This document shows, piece after piece, positions 8,138-17,293 of a stretch of DNA of 64,000 nt; within the stretch, counting starts at the first letter, position 1; every line of letters begins with the position of its first letter. This stretch comes from an uncultured Litoreibacter sp. (GTDB taxonomy: Bacteria; Pseudomonadota; Alphaproteobacteria; Rhodobacterales; Rhodobacteraceae), in assembly GCA_947504205.1 (NCBI GenBank), contig CANNGL010000002.1:682001-746000 (forward strand). The letters run 5' to 3'. The notes below the pieces were generated by a model that was given only the letters and a program-made list of their open reading frames with translations, was not told the origin of the DNA and searched no databases. The position numbers and the translations under genes are program-made.

Positions 8138-9463
8138 ATGACCGTCACCCGCTTCGCCCCTTCGCCTACCGGATACCTCCACGTCGGCAACCTGCGCACA
8201 GCGCTGTTCAATTTCTTGATCGCGCGCAAGCAGGGCGGGGAGTTCATCCTGCGCCTCGATGATACCGATCCTGAGCGTTCTACAACCGAATACGCTGATG
8301 CGATCAAAGTCGATCTGGAATGGCTTGGCCTGACGTGGGACCGGGTTGAAACACAGTCTTCCCGTCTCGACCGTTACGCGGCAGCAGCGGATGAGCTGCG
8401 AGCGAAAGGCCGCTTCTACGAGGCGTTTGAAACCCCGACAGAATTGGACCTGAAACGGAAGAAACAGCTCAATATGGGCAATCCGCCGGTCTATGACCGT
8501 GCCGCGCTGGCTCTGAGTGACGCCGAAAAAGACGCATTGCGTGCAGAACGCGGAAGCGGTGTCTGGCGTTTCAAGCTTGATCATGAGCGCATCGTATGGA
8601 CAGACGGCATTCTGGGCGACATCTCCATTGATGCGGCATCGGTGTCCGATCCGGTTCTGATCCGGGCCGATGGGCAAGTGCTCTATACGATCGCGTCGGT
8701 TGTCGACGATACTGAAATGGGGGTGACACATGTCGTTCGTGGCTCTGACCACGTAACGAACACGGCTACCCAAATCCAAATCATCGAGGCGTTAGGTGGT
8801 GCAGTTCCGAATTTCGCGCATCATTCTCTTTTGACTGGCCCGCAAGGCGAGGCCTTATCAAAACGTCTTGGCACATTGGCGTTGCGCGATCTGCGCGAGC
8901 GCGGCGTCGAGCCCATGGCACTTCTCAGCCACATGGCACGGCTTGGCTCATCCGATCCGGTCGAACTTCGCGGGTCGGTGGATGAATTGATCGAAGGCTT
9001 TGATCTGTCGAAATTTGGAGCAGCACCAACAAAGTTTGATGAACAGGATCTTTTCCCACTCACGGCACATCATTTGCAGCAGCAGCCAGTCTCAGCCATG
9101 GCCGCGGACCTCGACGCTCTAGGCGTGCCGTCCGACCTGCAAGACAGCTTCTGGACCGTTGCCAAGGACAACATCACCACCCGGGCCGGGCTTGAGCAGT
9201 GGTGGGCGCTGTGTCGTGACGGAGCCGAACCAGAGATAGATGCAGAGGATGCAGACTTCGTGGCAGAGGCCATGGCGCTGCTACCAGACATGCCTTTTGA
9301 CGCAGACAGTTGGTCGTCATGGACCTCCGCAGTGAAAGAACAGACCGGCCGCAAAGGACGGGGCTTGTTCATGCCGCTTCGCAAGGCTCTGACGGGCATG
9401 TCCCACGGGCCCGACATGAGCCAGCTTATGCCGTTGCTGCAAAAGGTACGTGCAAAAGCATAA
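8138..9463 (+). CDS. gltX: glutamyl-tRNA synthetase
   Basis: This class I aminoacyl-tRNA synthetase charges tRNA-Glu in the cytosol. The Rossmann catalytic core begins with FAPSPTGYLHVGN, where HVGN is the HIGH-type signature. The KMSKS-equivalent is EALSKRLGTL at about residue 242. The C-terminal half is the anticodon-binding helical domain. The length of 441 residues is slightly short but normal for the shorter of the two GltX paralogues often found in alphaproteobacteria. I cannot tell from this window whether it is discriminating or also charges tRNA-Gln. Confidence 0.95.
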   Translation: MTVTRFAPSPTGYLHVGNLRTALFNFLIARKQGGEFILRLDDTDPERSTTEYADAIKVDLEWLGLTWDRVETQSSRLDRYAAAADELRAKGRFYEAFETPTELDLKRKKQLNMGNPPVYDRAALALSDAEKDALRAERGSGVWRFKLDHERIVWTDGILGDISIDAASVSDPVLIRADGQVLYTIASVVDDTEMGVTHVVRGSDHVTNTATQIQIIEALGGAVPNFAHHSLLTGPQGEALSKRLGTLALRDLRERGVEPMALLSHMARLGSSDPVELRGSVDELIEGFDLSKFGAAPTKFDEQDLFPLTAHHLQQQPVSAMAADLDALGVPSDLQDSFWTVAKDNITTRAGLEQWWALCRDGAEPEIDAEDADFVAEAMALLPDMPFDADSWSSWTSAVKEQTGRKGRGLFMPLRKALTGMSHGPDMSQLMPLLQKVRAKA

Positions 9464-9484
9464 GGCTGCGTTGCGTCAGACGGG

Positions 9485-9976
9485 CTAATGGTCAGCCGAC
9501 GCCGCACGCTGACGATAGGCATACCAGGCCAGCGCGCCACCGATCAGGCACGTCATCGCGAAGAACCCTAGCGTTGGGGCATCGCGGAAGAACACAGTGT
9601 TCATGCGCCGTCCGGGCAGAAACGTGAACAATCCCGCAACGCCCATGGCCCAAAAATAGAGACGCCGCATCTCCATCTGATGGTTCGCAATGCGGCGCTC
9701 GCGCGCGGCCTTTAAACCTGACCAGAGCCCCCAGACCGTGAACACCGATAGGGCGTGAATCAGACTGAATGGTCCGATTACGGGCGCATCAGAGATCCAA
9801 AACGACGACAATGCCGTCACTGCCATGACAGCAATCCAGGCGTAGCCAAGCGCTTTGTGCCATCGATCCCGCGACCGCCGCCAAAGGGCCAGCGGGCCTA
9901 AAGCAATAGCGCTGAGAGCCGCACATACATGGATCTGCACCGCAAGTGGGGTATTCAGTAATGGATCAAAAGTCAT
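9485..9976 (-). CDS. DUF2306-type integral membrane protein
   Basis: This 163-residue protein has four hydrophobic segments, around LAVQIHVCAALSAIALGPLA, ALGYAWIAVMAVTALSSFWI, FSLIHALSVFTVWGLWSGL and FFAMTCLIGGALAWYAY. Conserved-looking His residues (QIH, RWHK, LIHAL, ANHQMEMRR) resemble DUF2306 proteins, whose function is unknown. AGGGAA 4-5 nt before ATG 9976 marks the start, although the frame is open further upstream. It converges on gltX and is divergent from the LytTR gene. Confidence 0.78.
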   Translation of the reverse strand: MTFDPLLNTPLAVQIHVCAALSAIALGPLALWRRSRDRWHKALGYAWIAVMAVTALSSFWISDAPVIGPFSLIHALSVFTVWGLWSGLKAARERRIANHQMEMRRLYFWAMGVAGLFTFLPGRRMNTVFFRDAPTLGFFAMTCLIGGALAWYAYRQRAASADH

Positions 9977-10069
9977 GGGTTTCCCTGATCTTGGCACTGT
10001 CAATTCTTCGTGCCACACTCCTGCGGAAGACTTCCGGGCCAACTCAACAGCGGATACGTAAGTGAACCC

Positions 10070-10855
10070 ATGGCATACGTGAGTGACAGTCTTTTTCCCT
10101 CTGCGCTTCGCGAATTGCGAGAAGACCTGACCAAGCGGCCAATAATTGTCGGGGGGCTTGCGCTTGGCATCATTCTGGGGATTTCGGGCCCGTTCGACAC
10201 CCTGCGTGATCTGACCGTTGTGCCAAGGCTGATCTATTGGATCACCGTGGTCGCCTTGACCTACGCCACCGGCAGCTTGATCAGCAACCTCGTCCATGAT
10301 GGTCTGAAGCAAAGCCCGAACTGGCTACGCCTCGCTTGCAGCACATCTGCAATCGGGCTCGCAGTGACCTTGATCTTGAGCGTCTTAAATCTGGCCGTCT
10401 TTGCGCTTTGGCCTGCGAATTGGACTGAATTTTTGAGGCTTCTGGGAACCGTGACCGTAATCTCAGGCGTAATAGAGCTCTGCGGCTTCGCGATCAGAAC
10501 CGGACGGACATCAGCCCAACCCGAAACCGCCCCTCTTTTGCAGAGGCTTCCTTTGGAGAAGCGAGGCGCAGTTGTCGCCCTAAGCGCAGAAGACCACTAT
10601 GTCCGAGTGTCGACCACGCAAGGTACAGAGCTGGTCCTGATGCGGTTGTCAGACGCCATAAAAGAGGTCGGAGCCACGCCCGGATTGCAAATTCATCGAT
10701 CTCATTGGGTCGGACTTGACCAGATCACGAAGGTTGCTCGGCTCAACGGTGGCGGAGAAGTGACCCTTTCCGACGGGACGACCCGACCAGTCAGCCGAAA
10801 ATATATGTCAGCCGTGCGGGCAAAGGGCCTTTTGCCATCAAAGCCGACAACCTGA
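10070..10855 (+). CDS. membrane-anchored LytTR DNA-binding regulator
   Basis: This is a 261-residue transcription regulator. The N-terminal half has four predicted membrane helices, for example IIVGGLALGIILGI, LIYWITVVALTYATGSLI and WLRLACSTSAIGLAVTLIL. The C-terminal 100 residues form a LytTR domain, recognisable from VALSAEDHYVRVSTTQG, QIHRSHWVGLDQI and VSRKYMSAVRAKG. LytTR domains bind direct repeats in promoters. Here the DNA-binding domain is tethered to the membrane, with no receiver domain, an arrangement common in Rhodobacterales. The start at 10070 is chosen for the AAGTGA just upstream. Targets are unknown. Confidence 0.85.
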   Translation: MAYVSDSLFPSALRELREDLTKRPIIVGGLALGIILGISGPFDTLRDLTVVPRLIYWITVVALTYATGSLISNLVHDGLKQSPNWLRLACSTSAIGLAVTLILSVLNLAVFALWPANWTEFLRLLGTVTVISGVIELCGFAIRTGRTSAQPETAPLLQRLPLEKRGAVVALSAEDHYVRVSTTQGTELVLMRLSDAIKEVGATPGLQIHRSHWVGLDQITKVARLNGGGEVTLSDGTTRPVSRKYMSAVRAKGLLPSKPTT

Positions 10856-10905
10856 GAACGCCCTGTAACGCGACAGGCAGACACATCGACACCGTTGAAC
10901 CGAAG

Positions 10906-11460
10906 TCAGCTACCAGCCATCCAAGCACGCACGAGAGCCTGAGCTTGCGGGCTGTCCCAGACCAGTTCGCCCTGAACACGCGCGACTTCCTTTCCGTCAG
11001 GTCCGATGAAGACCGAACCGGGAAGTCCGAGCACGCCCATTGCCTGAGCAAGGGCAAAGCTTTTGTCGTATAGTTTGGGCAAGTTGGTCAGGTTCTTTTC
11101 TGAAAAGAACTTATCCACGGCCTGTTTGGAGTTGCGTCCTGTCGCAACTGTTACAACTTCGAAGTTTCCGGGAATTGCAGCATCCAAACGATCAAGGGCG
11201 GGCATCTCTTCGCGACACGGCGCGCACCACAGTGCCCAGAAATTCAGCAAGACGTATTTGCCGCGATAATCATCAAGTGAAACCGCTTTGCCATTCGCAT
11301 CTTGAAAGCTCGGGGCCTCGACGGGTCGTGGGTCCATATGGAAGCGAATCTTCGCCAAATCGCCTTGTGCCAGCGACATCAGCTGTCCAACATCCGCTGT
11401 CGCAGGGTTGCTCACCAACCCAAGCCCCGCGTATAGGACCAGAAATCTCAACAGACGCAT
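10906..11460 (-). CDS. TlpA-like periplasmic thioredoxin-fold protein
   Basis: This is a 184-residue protein with a cleavable signal peptide ([20 protein letters not shown]) and a thioredoxin/AhpC-TSA domain. The active site is [14 protein letters not shown] and the cis-proline loop is [10 protein letters not shown]. It is likely a periplasmic thiol-disulfide oxidoreductase of the TlpA/ResA group that keeps protein or cytochrome c cysteines reduced. It is divergent from argH (24-bp gap) and convergent with the LytTR gene. In Rhodobacterales a TlpA gene often lies beside argH, so the neighbourhood supports the call. Confidence 0.88.
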   Translation of the reverse strand: MRLLRFLVLYAGLGLVSNPATADVGQLMSLAQGDLAKIRFHMDPRPVEAPSFQDANGKAVSLDDYRGKYVLLNFWALWCAPCREEMPALDRLDAAIPGNFEVVTVATGRNSKQAVDKFFSEKNLTNLPKLYDKSFALAQAMGVLGLPGSVFIGPDGKEVARVQGELVWDSPQAQALVRAWMAGS

Positions 11461-11484
11461 GTCTCACTCCGTATTAAGGCCACC

Positions 11485-12888
11485 ATGACCAGTTCTTCAA
11501 AGCCCAAATCCTCGAACGCCATGTGGGGCGGCCGTTTTGCAGATGGTCCGGACGCAATCATGGAAGCGATCAACGCGTCCATAGGGTTCGACCGCCGGAT
11601 GGCTGCTCAGGATATCGAAGGCTCCCGCGCCCACGCTGCAATGCTTGCCGCGCAGGGTATTATTACGGATAGCGATGCAGAGGCGATCCGGGAAGGCCTG
11701 CTCACGGTCTTGTCAGAGATCGAGACCGGAAGTTTCAAGTTTTCGACCGCGCTGGAAGACATTCACATGAATGTCGAAGCGCGTTTGCGCGAATTGATTG
11801 GTGAGCCAGCGGGGCGGCTTCACACGGCCCGGTCACGCAATGATCAGGTCGCGCTCGACTTCCGGATGTGGGTTCGGGATCAGGTAGACGCTGCACTTGG
11901 TGGTATTGTTGCCCTCCAGAAATCGCTTTTGTCACAAGCGGAAGCAGGAGCGGATTGGGTGATGCCCGGCTTTACACATCTGCAAACCGCGCAGCCTGTG
12001 ACATGGGGTCACCATATGCTGGCTTATGTCGAAATGCTGGGCCGCGATCACTCCCGTTTTGCGGATGCACGCGCTCGGATGAACGAGTCACCTCTAGGGG
12101 CAGCCGCTTTGGCCGGTACGTCATTCGACATAGATCGCGATGCAACCGCAGCGGCACTCTCGTTCGACCGCCCATCGGCCAACTCGCTGGACGCGGTTGC
12201 CGACCGGGACTTCGCGCTCGACTTTTTGTCGGCCGCCTCGATCTGCGCGATGCACCTGTCCCGCCTTGCCGAAGAGCTTGTGATCTGGTCCTCCGCGCAA
12301 TTCCGGTTTGTGGCCCTGAGTGACCGGTTTTCCACCGGCTCGTCCATTATGCCGCAGAAAAAGAACCCCGATGCCGCAGAGCTGATCCGCGCCAAGGTTG
12401 CACGCATATTTGGCGCCAATACGGCGTTGATCATGGTCATGAAGGGCCTTCCGCTCACCTATTCCAAGGACATGCAGGAAGATAAGGAACAGACCTTCGA
12501 TGCGGCCGACAATCTGATGCTGGCGCTTGCCGCCATGACCGGCATGGTTGCTGATATGGCACCGCAGAAAGAGAACCTTGAAATTGCCGCTGCATCAGGC
12601 TTTTCGACAGCAACCGATCTGGCAGACTGGCTGGTCCGCACCCTTGATATGCCGTTTCGTGATGCCCATCATGTGACAGGAAGCCTCGTGAAGCTGGCCG
12701 AGGACAAGGGGTGCGATTTGCCCGACCTGGATCTGGCGGACATGCAAAGCGTCCATGCGCAAATCACCGAAGCCGTATTTGATGTGCTCGGTGTGCATAA
12801 CTCGGTTGCCAGTCGCACCAGCTATGGCGGGACAGCGCCGTCAGAGGTGCGCAAGCAGATCGCGCGTTGGAAGGAGAAACTGCAATGA
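11485..12888 (+). CDS. argH: argininosuccinate lyase
   Basis: This enzyme cleaves argininosuccinate to arginine and fumarate, the last step of arginine synthesis, as a cytosolic tetramer. Its 467 residues are the usual length. The fumarate-lyase signature [12 protein letters not shown] is present at about residue 285 with the catalytic Ser, and the [12 protein letters not shown] and [14 protein letters not shown] segments carry the general acid His. [10 protein letters not shown] near the N terminus is typical. The stop overlaps the start of the small lipoprotein gene (ATGA), so the two are translationally coupled. Confidence 0.97.
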   Translation: MTSSSKPKSSNAMWGGRFADGPDAIMEAINASIGFDRRMAAQDIEGSRAHAAMLAAQGIITDSDAEAIREGLLTVLSEIETGSFKFSTALEDIHMNVEARLRELIGEPAGRLHTARSRNDQVALDFRMWVRDQVDAALGGIVALQKSLLSQAEAGADWVMPGFTHLQTAQPVTWGHHMLAYVEMLGRDHSRFADARARMNESPLGAAALAGTSFDIDRDATAAALSFDRPSANSLDAVADRDFALDFLSAASICAMHLSRLAEELVIWSSAQFRFVALSDRFSTGSSIMPQKKNPDAAELIRAKVARIFGANTALIMVMKGLPLTYSKDMQEDKEQTFDAADNLMLALAAMTGMVADMAPQKENLEIAAASGFSTATDLADWLVRTLDMPFRDAHHVTGSLVKLAEDKGCDLPDLDLADMQSVHAQITEAVFDVLGVHNSVASRTSYGGTAPSEVRKQIARWKEKLQ

Positions 12889-13028
12889 CCCGAACTGTGT
12901 TTGGATTGACAGCCCTGATTTTCCTGAGCGCCTGTGGCGTCGACGGTGAACCGCTTCCGGTTGAACCCGCAACCAAAACCGGCATCTCGATTTCTGGTCG
13001 CGCCGAGGTGGGCATCGCCAAGCGATAA
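12885..13028 (+). CDS. LptM-like small lipoprotein (47 aa)
   Basis: This 47-residue ORF starts inside the argH stop (ATGA). The N terminus [10 protein letters not shown] is a lipoprotein signal with a lipobox ending at Cys17. The mature part begins [12 protein letters not shown], which resembles the CGxKGPLxxP start of LptM (YifL), the small lipoprotein that helps LptD fold in the outer membrane. In many alphaproteobacteria such a gene sits between argH and lysA. Here no lysA follows; greA comes next. The lipoprotein nature is clear and the LptM function is inferred from a short motif. Confidence 0.8.
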   Translation: MTRTVFGLTALIFLSACGVDGEPLPVEPATKTGISISGRAEVGIAKR

Positions 13029-13091
13029 GCAGCCATCCCGCAACTCTGGTGCTTGCAAAAACCCGCGCTTTCGCGTGAGATATTTCAGACC

Positions 13092-13110
13092 GGCCGCCTC
13101 AAACGCGGCC
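13092..13110 (+). other. hairpin in the greA leader
   Basis: GGCCGC and GCGGCC form a perfect 6-bp stem with a 7-nt loop, 24 bp before the greA start. No T-tract follows, so it is not a classical terminator. It could be an mRNA leader structure or attenuate read-through from argH. Confidence 0.3.
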
Positions 13111-13133
13111 CTCCAGTAAAAAGTAGTAAGACT

Positions 13134-13604
13134 ATGGAAAAAATTCCGATGACCCCGAAGGGTCACAAGGCTTTGGACAGTGAGCTGAAACAGCTCAAGA
13201 CAGAAGAACGGCCCGCAATCATCAAGGCGATTGCCGAAGCGCGCGAGCACGGCGACTTGTCAGAGAATGCCGAATACCATTCCGCGAAGGAAAAGCAGAG
13301 CTTTATCGAGGGCCGTATCAAGGAACTCGAAGGTATGCTGGGCCTTGCCGAGGTGATTGATCCGGCCAAACTGTCCGGCGCAATCAAATTTGGCGCGACA
13401 GTAAAGCTGGTCGACGAAGAGACTGAAGAAGAGAAATCGTACCAGATCGTCGGGGAAGCCGAAGCCTCGATCGAGAAAGGTCTATTGAACATTAAATCCC
13501 CGCTGGCACGAGCGCTGATCGGCAAGGAAGAAGGCGACAGTGTCGAAGTCCGCACCCCCGGCGGGACACGCGACTATGAAGTGCTTGAGATCAAATACGT
13601 CTGA
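13134..13604 (+). CDS. greA: transcription elongation factor GreA
   Basis: GreA rescues backtracked RNA polymerase by stimulating transcript cleavage through its secondary channel. The 156-residue protein has the N-terminal coiled coil with the acidic tip region [16 protein letters not shown], followed by the FKBP-like C-terminal domain ([10 protein letters not shown] ... [12 protein letters not shown]). The start MEKIPMTP is the family's standard N terminus, although the frame is open further upstream. It overlaps the next gene by one base (TGATG), so the two are probably cotranscribed. Confidence 0.96.
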   Translation: MEKIPMTPKGHKALDSELKQLKTEERPAIIKAIAEAREHGDLSENAEYHSAKEKQSFIEGRIKELEGMLGLAEVIDPAKLSGAIKFGATVKLVDEETEEEKSYQIVGEAEASIEKGLLNIKSPLARALIGKEEGDSVEVRTPGGTRDYEVLEIKYV

Positions 13605-14629
13605 TGACCGACCAACCGCCACAGCACCCGCAAGACAAGCCAATTGATTTGGGGGTTTATTCCCGACCTGACCGGGGGCTGATGGCCGCCGATATGATCG
13701 CGATTGGTCTGTCCGTGCTCTGGCTGGCGGGCGTTGGCATCTATTTTCTCGGCTTCCGCCCGGATGACCAGGAAAGCACGCGCTCAGGATATGTTTTGTC
13801 GATGCTGGCCGTCTTTCTGCCCATCGGGTTGATCTGGATCGGCGCGACCGTCGCAAAAACCGCACGTGTCATGCGCGAAGAGGCAGCGCGCCTGCAAGCT
13901 GCGATCGACGCCATGCGCAATGCCTACATCACACAAAGCCAGACCGCTGGTATGGGCATCAAGCCCGCCGTTGAGAAAAAGCTTGATGAGATCGCGGCCT
14001 CGCAAAAGCAAACCGAAAGCGCAATTGCCACGTTCGCCACGACGCGCGAAACCCGTGTACCGACCAAGGGCAATCACCCTGCGTTGACCCAAGATGGGGT
14101 TTCGACCGACAGCCAGCCCAGTCTGGCGCTTGGCACACCGGCGCGCGCCGCGACACCGCCTCTCTCAGTCGACGATTTTATCGGGGCTTTGAACTTCCCC
14201 GAAAACGAAGACGATGCAGAAGGGTTTCGGCAGCTGCGCAAAGCGCTTGCCGCCAATGAAAGCTCTCAGCTTGTGCGCGCAAGTCAGGATGTCCTGACGC
14301 TTTTGAGCCAGGACGGCATCTATATGGATGATCTACGCCCAGACCGCTCCCGCCCTGAGCTTTGGAGACAATTTGCAGCCGGTGCACGTGGCCGCACCAT
14401 TGCAGGGCTGGGCGGCATTCACGACCGTTCATCGCTTGCGCTTGCCTCTGGACGGATGCGCTCCGACCCGGTGTTTCGTGATGCGGTTCATCACTTTCTG
14501 CGCCAATTCGACAAGACCTTCGCCAAGTTCTCGGACAGCGCCACAGATGCCGATATCATCCGCCTCGCCGACACGCGCACTGCACGTGCCTTCATGTTGA
14601 TGGGCCGCGTGACCGGCACTTTCGACTAG
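13604..14629 (+). CDS. two-helix membrane protein of unknown function, coupled to greA
   Basis: I do not recognise a characterised family. The 341-residue protein has a short cytosolic N terminus and two membrane helices (MIAIGLSVLWLAGVGIYFLG and VLSMLAVFLPIGLIWIGATV). A charged coiled-coil stretch follows (about 85-150, starting TARVMREEAARLQAAIDAM), then a low-complexity linker rich in Ala, Thr and Pro. A folded C-terminal region of about 150 residues begins near FIGALNFPENEDDAEGFRQL. Start-stop overlap with greA suggests a shared transcript. Conserved Rhodobacteraceae hypothetical proteins of this layout exist, but none is known to me with a tested function. Confidence 0.82.
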   Translation: MTDQPPQHPQDKPIDLGVYSRPDRGLMAADMIAIGLSVLWLAGVGIYFLGFRPDDQESTRSGYVLSMLAVFLPIGLIWIGATVAKTARVMREEAARLQAAIDAMRNAYITQSQTAGMGIKPAVEKKLDEIAASQKQTESAIATFATTRETRVPTKGNHPALTQDGVSTDSQPSLALGTPARAATPPLSVDDFIGALNFPENEDDAEGFRQLRKALAANESSQLVRASQDVLTLLSQDGIYMDDLRPDRSRPELWRQFAAGARGRTIAGLGGIHDRSSLALASGRMRSDPVFRDAVHHFLRQFDKTFAKFSDSATDADIIRLADTRTARAFMLMGRVTGTFD

Positions 14630-14658
14630 CACTGTTCATAAAAACAGCCAGAGGGTTT

Positions 14659-14685
14659 CGCCCTGCTGGCGCAGGAGCGATCCGG
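14659..14685 (+). repeat. 27-bp dispersed repeat, copy A
   Basis: A 27-bp sequence here recurs without a mismatch, in reverse complement, at 28638-28664. It contains a small hairpin (CCTGC-TGGC-GCAGG). Both copies have AGGG a few bases upstream that can pair with the CCCT inside the repeat. It lies in the gap between two convergent genes, as REP-like elements usually do. Confidence 0.7.
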
Positions 14686-14700
14686 CAGCAAAGCTGCTTT
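14685..14700 (+). terminator. terminator-like hairpin after the greA operon
   Basis: GCAGC-AAA-GCTGC is followed directly by TTT, 55 bp after the stop of the upstream plus-strand gene. The stem is only 5 bp, but the position between convergent genes fits a terminator. It directly adjoins the 27-bp repeat. Confidence 0.42.
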
Positions 14701-14705
14701 ATGAG

Positions 14706-16805
14706 CTATTGGTCAAAACTCGCAAATGGGATGAACCGCACGAGATCACCCGGTTCAACAGTGATCCCCTCATGGGGCAGTTCGACCAGACCAGTGGCCC
14801 AACTGAGCCCCGAAATCCGCCCCGAGCCCTCTGACGCAAAAACTTCGGCACGTCCGTCCTCTGCGATCCGCGCCCGCAAATATTCGCGTCGGCCATCCTT
14901 CTTGCGTTTGGCAAATCCGGACGGCACCCAGAACCCCTGTGGCTCCAGCCAAGCGCCGCCTGCCATCACCGAAAGGGCAGGTCGCGCGAATAACGCCGCA
15001 CAGACGAAAGCGGCGACAGGGTTGCCCGGCAAACCAAAGATGGGAACCCCCTGCCACTGGCCCAAAGCCAGTGGCCGCCCGGGCTTCAATGCCACACGCC
15101 AAGAGCTGATATGCCCTTCTTCCGCCAAGAGCGCCGAGACATGGTCTTCCGCTCCGCTGGAAGCGCCACCCGATGTCAGGATTGCATCCGTCTCGTTCGC
15201 CGCCTCTGTGAAGACCTGACGCATCGCCGTACGATCATCGCCCACCCGAACTGTCGAGACCTCATAGCCCCAGTTCTTTGCCATCCGAGCCAACATGGGG
15301 CCATTCGCATCATACACCTGATGATCGGCGGCAACCTCTCCCGGAGATCTCAACTCATCACCGGTCGAAATCACGCGTATTCTCAACCGCCCGAACACTT
15401 TCGCGAAATCACACCCGACGGCTGACAACAAGCCCACGTCGCAGCCGTTCATCCGCCGACCCTTGGACAGCACAACTTCACCAGCGCGAACGTCCTCACC
15501 CGCATCGCGGGTATTCGCGCCGGGCTTGATCGGCCCTTGAATGGTAATGTGGTTTCCAGACACAACCGTGTCTTCCTGCAGCGCCACCGTGTTCACGCCA
15601 TCCGGCAAAATCGCACCGGTCAAAACCTGCACGGCCTGTCCGTTCGGGACAGCGCTGTCAAAAGGAACACCTGCTGCTGATCGTCCCTTCATCAAAGGCA
15701 AAATCACGGTTTTGCCCGAGACTTCATCGAGGTGAAATCCGTAGCCATCAACGGCCGAATTTGGCGCGGGAGGGTGTGAGCGAACGGCACAAATATCTTC
15801 AGCCAAGACCCGGCCACCGCAGTCAGCAATCGGGCAGTCCTCCTGCGCCACCACGGGCCGCATCGCGGCGTGCAATAGGTTCAGAGCCTCATCGACCGGG
15901 GTCCAATCAACGCCCGGTGGTAACGCAAAACAGTTCGAAGGCAGCCGATCAGGCCGGGCAGTGGCGGCGGCGCGAAAGATATCCTCTGCACCGACGCCCA
16001 ATATCCACCCCTCTCGACGGCTCTCCTCTGGCACACTGTCCAAGACGGTCTGCAGCTTGTCGGCTTGATCGAGACGGGCCACGACATTGGCTATCACGCG
16101 CACCTGCCCCGCATCCTTGATAGGATCGGTGGCTTGCTCCGCGATCTCCGCTGAGATCAGGGACGGCCATATCTCAACAAAAGCAATCGAGCTATCCAGC
16201 TTCTCAAACGGCCAAACCGAGACATGTTCCGCGAACTGACGTCGCAGTCGTGACAACACTGGCAGGCCAGTCAGCACCTGCCCCCCGACGGCCCCCGCGC
16301 CCGACAATTGCCAGACCGCGAATGCACCCCGCGCCAAGGTTTCAACATGACGACGCTCTGGCATGGCTCTGCCCGTGCGATCATTTCCCTTGCGCGGCAG
16401 GCCCTCAATATCCCGCTTCAACCCATTGCCCCAGAACGGACCAATTCCGTCGAACAGCTGATTAATCTCAGCCCCTATATCAAACCTGCTATTGGCCTCA
16501 GGCGCGTCTTTCATTCGCTCCTCAAGCCACGCCCACAACGCCAATGGGTCCTTGTGCCCTGTCACGGTTTCGCAAAATCCGTCTGGGTATCCAAAGGCGA
16601 AATCAAAACCGATGCACAAGCGTTCTCCTGCGTCTACGGCCGCACTGATCCGCGTGTTCAGCCAGTCCTCAGCCAAGACGCGATTGCGTAGATAAACCGG
16701 CTCTTGGTCCGCTTCGCAAATCCAGATCGCATCCTTTCTTGGCTTGGCCCCGGTGTCATTTCCACCAGACCAATCCACCATGATATGCGTATCAAACAGG
16801 CTCAA
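14706..16805 (-). CDS. moeA: molybdopterin molybdotransferase MoeA with an extra N-terminal domain
   Basis: This 699-residue protein is about 290 residues longer than normal MoeA. The C-terminal 400 residues are MoeA, which inserts molybdate into adenylylated molybdopterin: motifs PPAPNSAVDGYGF, ISTGDEL, TSGGASSGAEDH and FGLPGNPVAAF are present. The N-terminal part contains MVDWSGG (Asp11) and CIGFDFAFGYP (Asp68), a pattern like the DUF429 RNase-H-fold family; its role is unknown. It is the last gene of a minus-strand operon with fdhD, mobA and mobB, overlapping mobB by 4 bp. That context firmly supports molybdenum-cofactor synthesis. Confidence 0.93.
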   Translation of the reverse strand: MSLFDTHIMVDWSGGNDTGAKPRKDAIWICEADQEPVYLRNRVLAEDWLNTRISAAVDAGERLCIGFDFAFGYPDGFCETVTGHKDPLALWAWLEERMKDAPEANSRFDIGAEINQLFDGIGPFWGNGLKRDIEGLPRKGNDRTGRAMPERRHVETLARGAFAVWQLSGAGAVGGQVLTGLPVLSRLRRQFAEHVSVWPFEKLDSSIAFVEIWPSLISAEIAEQATDPIKDAGQVRVIANVVARLDQADKLQTVLDSVPEESRREGWILGVGAEDIFRAAATARPDRLPSNCFALPPGVDWTPVDEALNLLHAAMRPVVAQEDCPIADCGGRVLAEDICAVRSHPPAPNSAVDGYGFHLDEVSGKTVILPLMKGRSAAGVPFDSAVPNGQAVQVLTGAILPDGVNTVALQEDTVVSGNHITIQGPIKPGANTRDAGEDVRAGEVVLSKGRRMNGCDVGLLSAVGCDFAKVFGRLRIRVISTGDELRSPGEVAADHQVYDANGPMLARMAKNWGYEVSTVRVGDDRTAMRQVFTEAANETDAILTSGGASSGAEDHVSALLAEEGHISSWRVALKPGRPLALGQWQGVPIFGLPGNPVAAFVCAALFARPALSVMAGGAWLEPQGFWVPSGFAKRKKDGRREYLRARIAEDGRAEVFASEGSGRISGLSWATGLVELPHEGITVEPGDLVRFIPFASFDQ

Positions 16806-17293
16806 AGCCCCAGCTCGCCGGAAATGAAATCGGCAATTGCCTTGGTGTCGTTCAGATCCAAAACGGGCACGCTCACGTCAGGCTTGCTGTCCGACGCCAC
16901 GGCCCGCACCGTCGGGTCTTCCACCGCCAACAACGGTTGGCCGGTTTCGGCGCGGTGGGCTTCAACCTTGGGATGGCTGTCCCGCTTGTAGCCTTCCACC
17001 AGGACCAGATCGACCGGCGACAGCTTTTCCAGAAGCTCTTCCAGTGAAGGTTCCTTTGCCACACGCAACTCATGCATCAACGCCCAGCGCCGTCCAGATG
17101 ACAGCAACACCTCGGTCGCCCCCGCTTCCCGGTGTCGATGACTGTCTTTTCCGGGCTGATCCACGTCGAAAACGTGATGGGCATGTTTCAATGTCGAGAC
17201 ACGCAACCCCCGCGCTACGAATTCCGCCACCAGACGTTCCATCAGCCCTGTTTTGCCAGAGTTCTTCCATCCGACGACGCCATAGAGCTTCAC
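16802..17293 (-). CDS. mobB: molybdopterin-guanine dinucleotide biosynthesis adaptor MobB
   Basis: This is a 163-residue GTP-binding protein that assists MobA in attaching GMP to molybdopterin. The Walker A motif is GWKNSGKT near the N terminus, followed by the family's STLKHAHH segment and the switch-like LVLVEGYKRD. The length is normal for stand-alone MobB. Four-base overlaps with mobA upstream and moeA downstream show translational coupling within the cofactor operon. Confidence 0.94.
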   Translation of the reverse strand: MKLYGVVGWKNSGKTGLMERLVAEFVARGLRVSTLKHAHHVFDVDQPGKDSHRHREAGATEVLLSSGRRWALMHELRVAKEPSLEELLEKLSPVDLVLVEGYKRDSHPKVEAHRAETGQPLLAVEDPTVRAVASDSKPDVSVPVLDLNDTKAIADFISGELGL

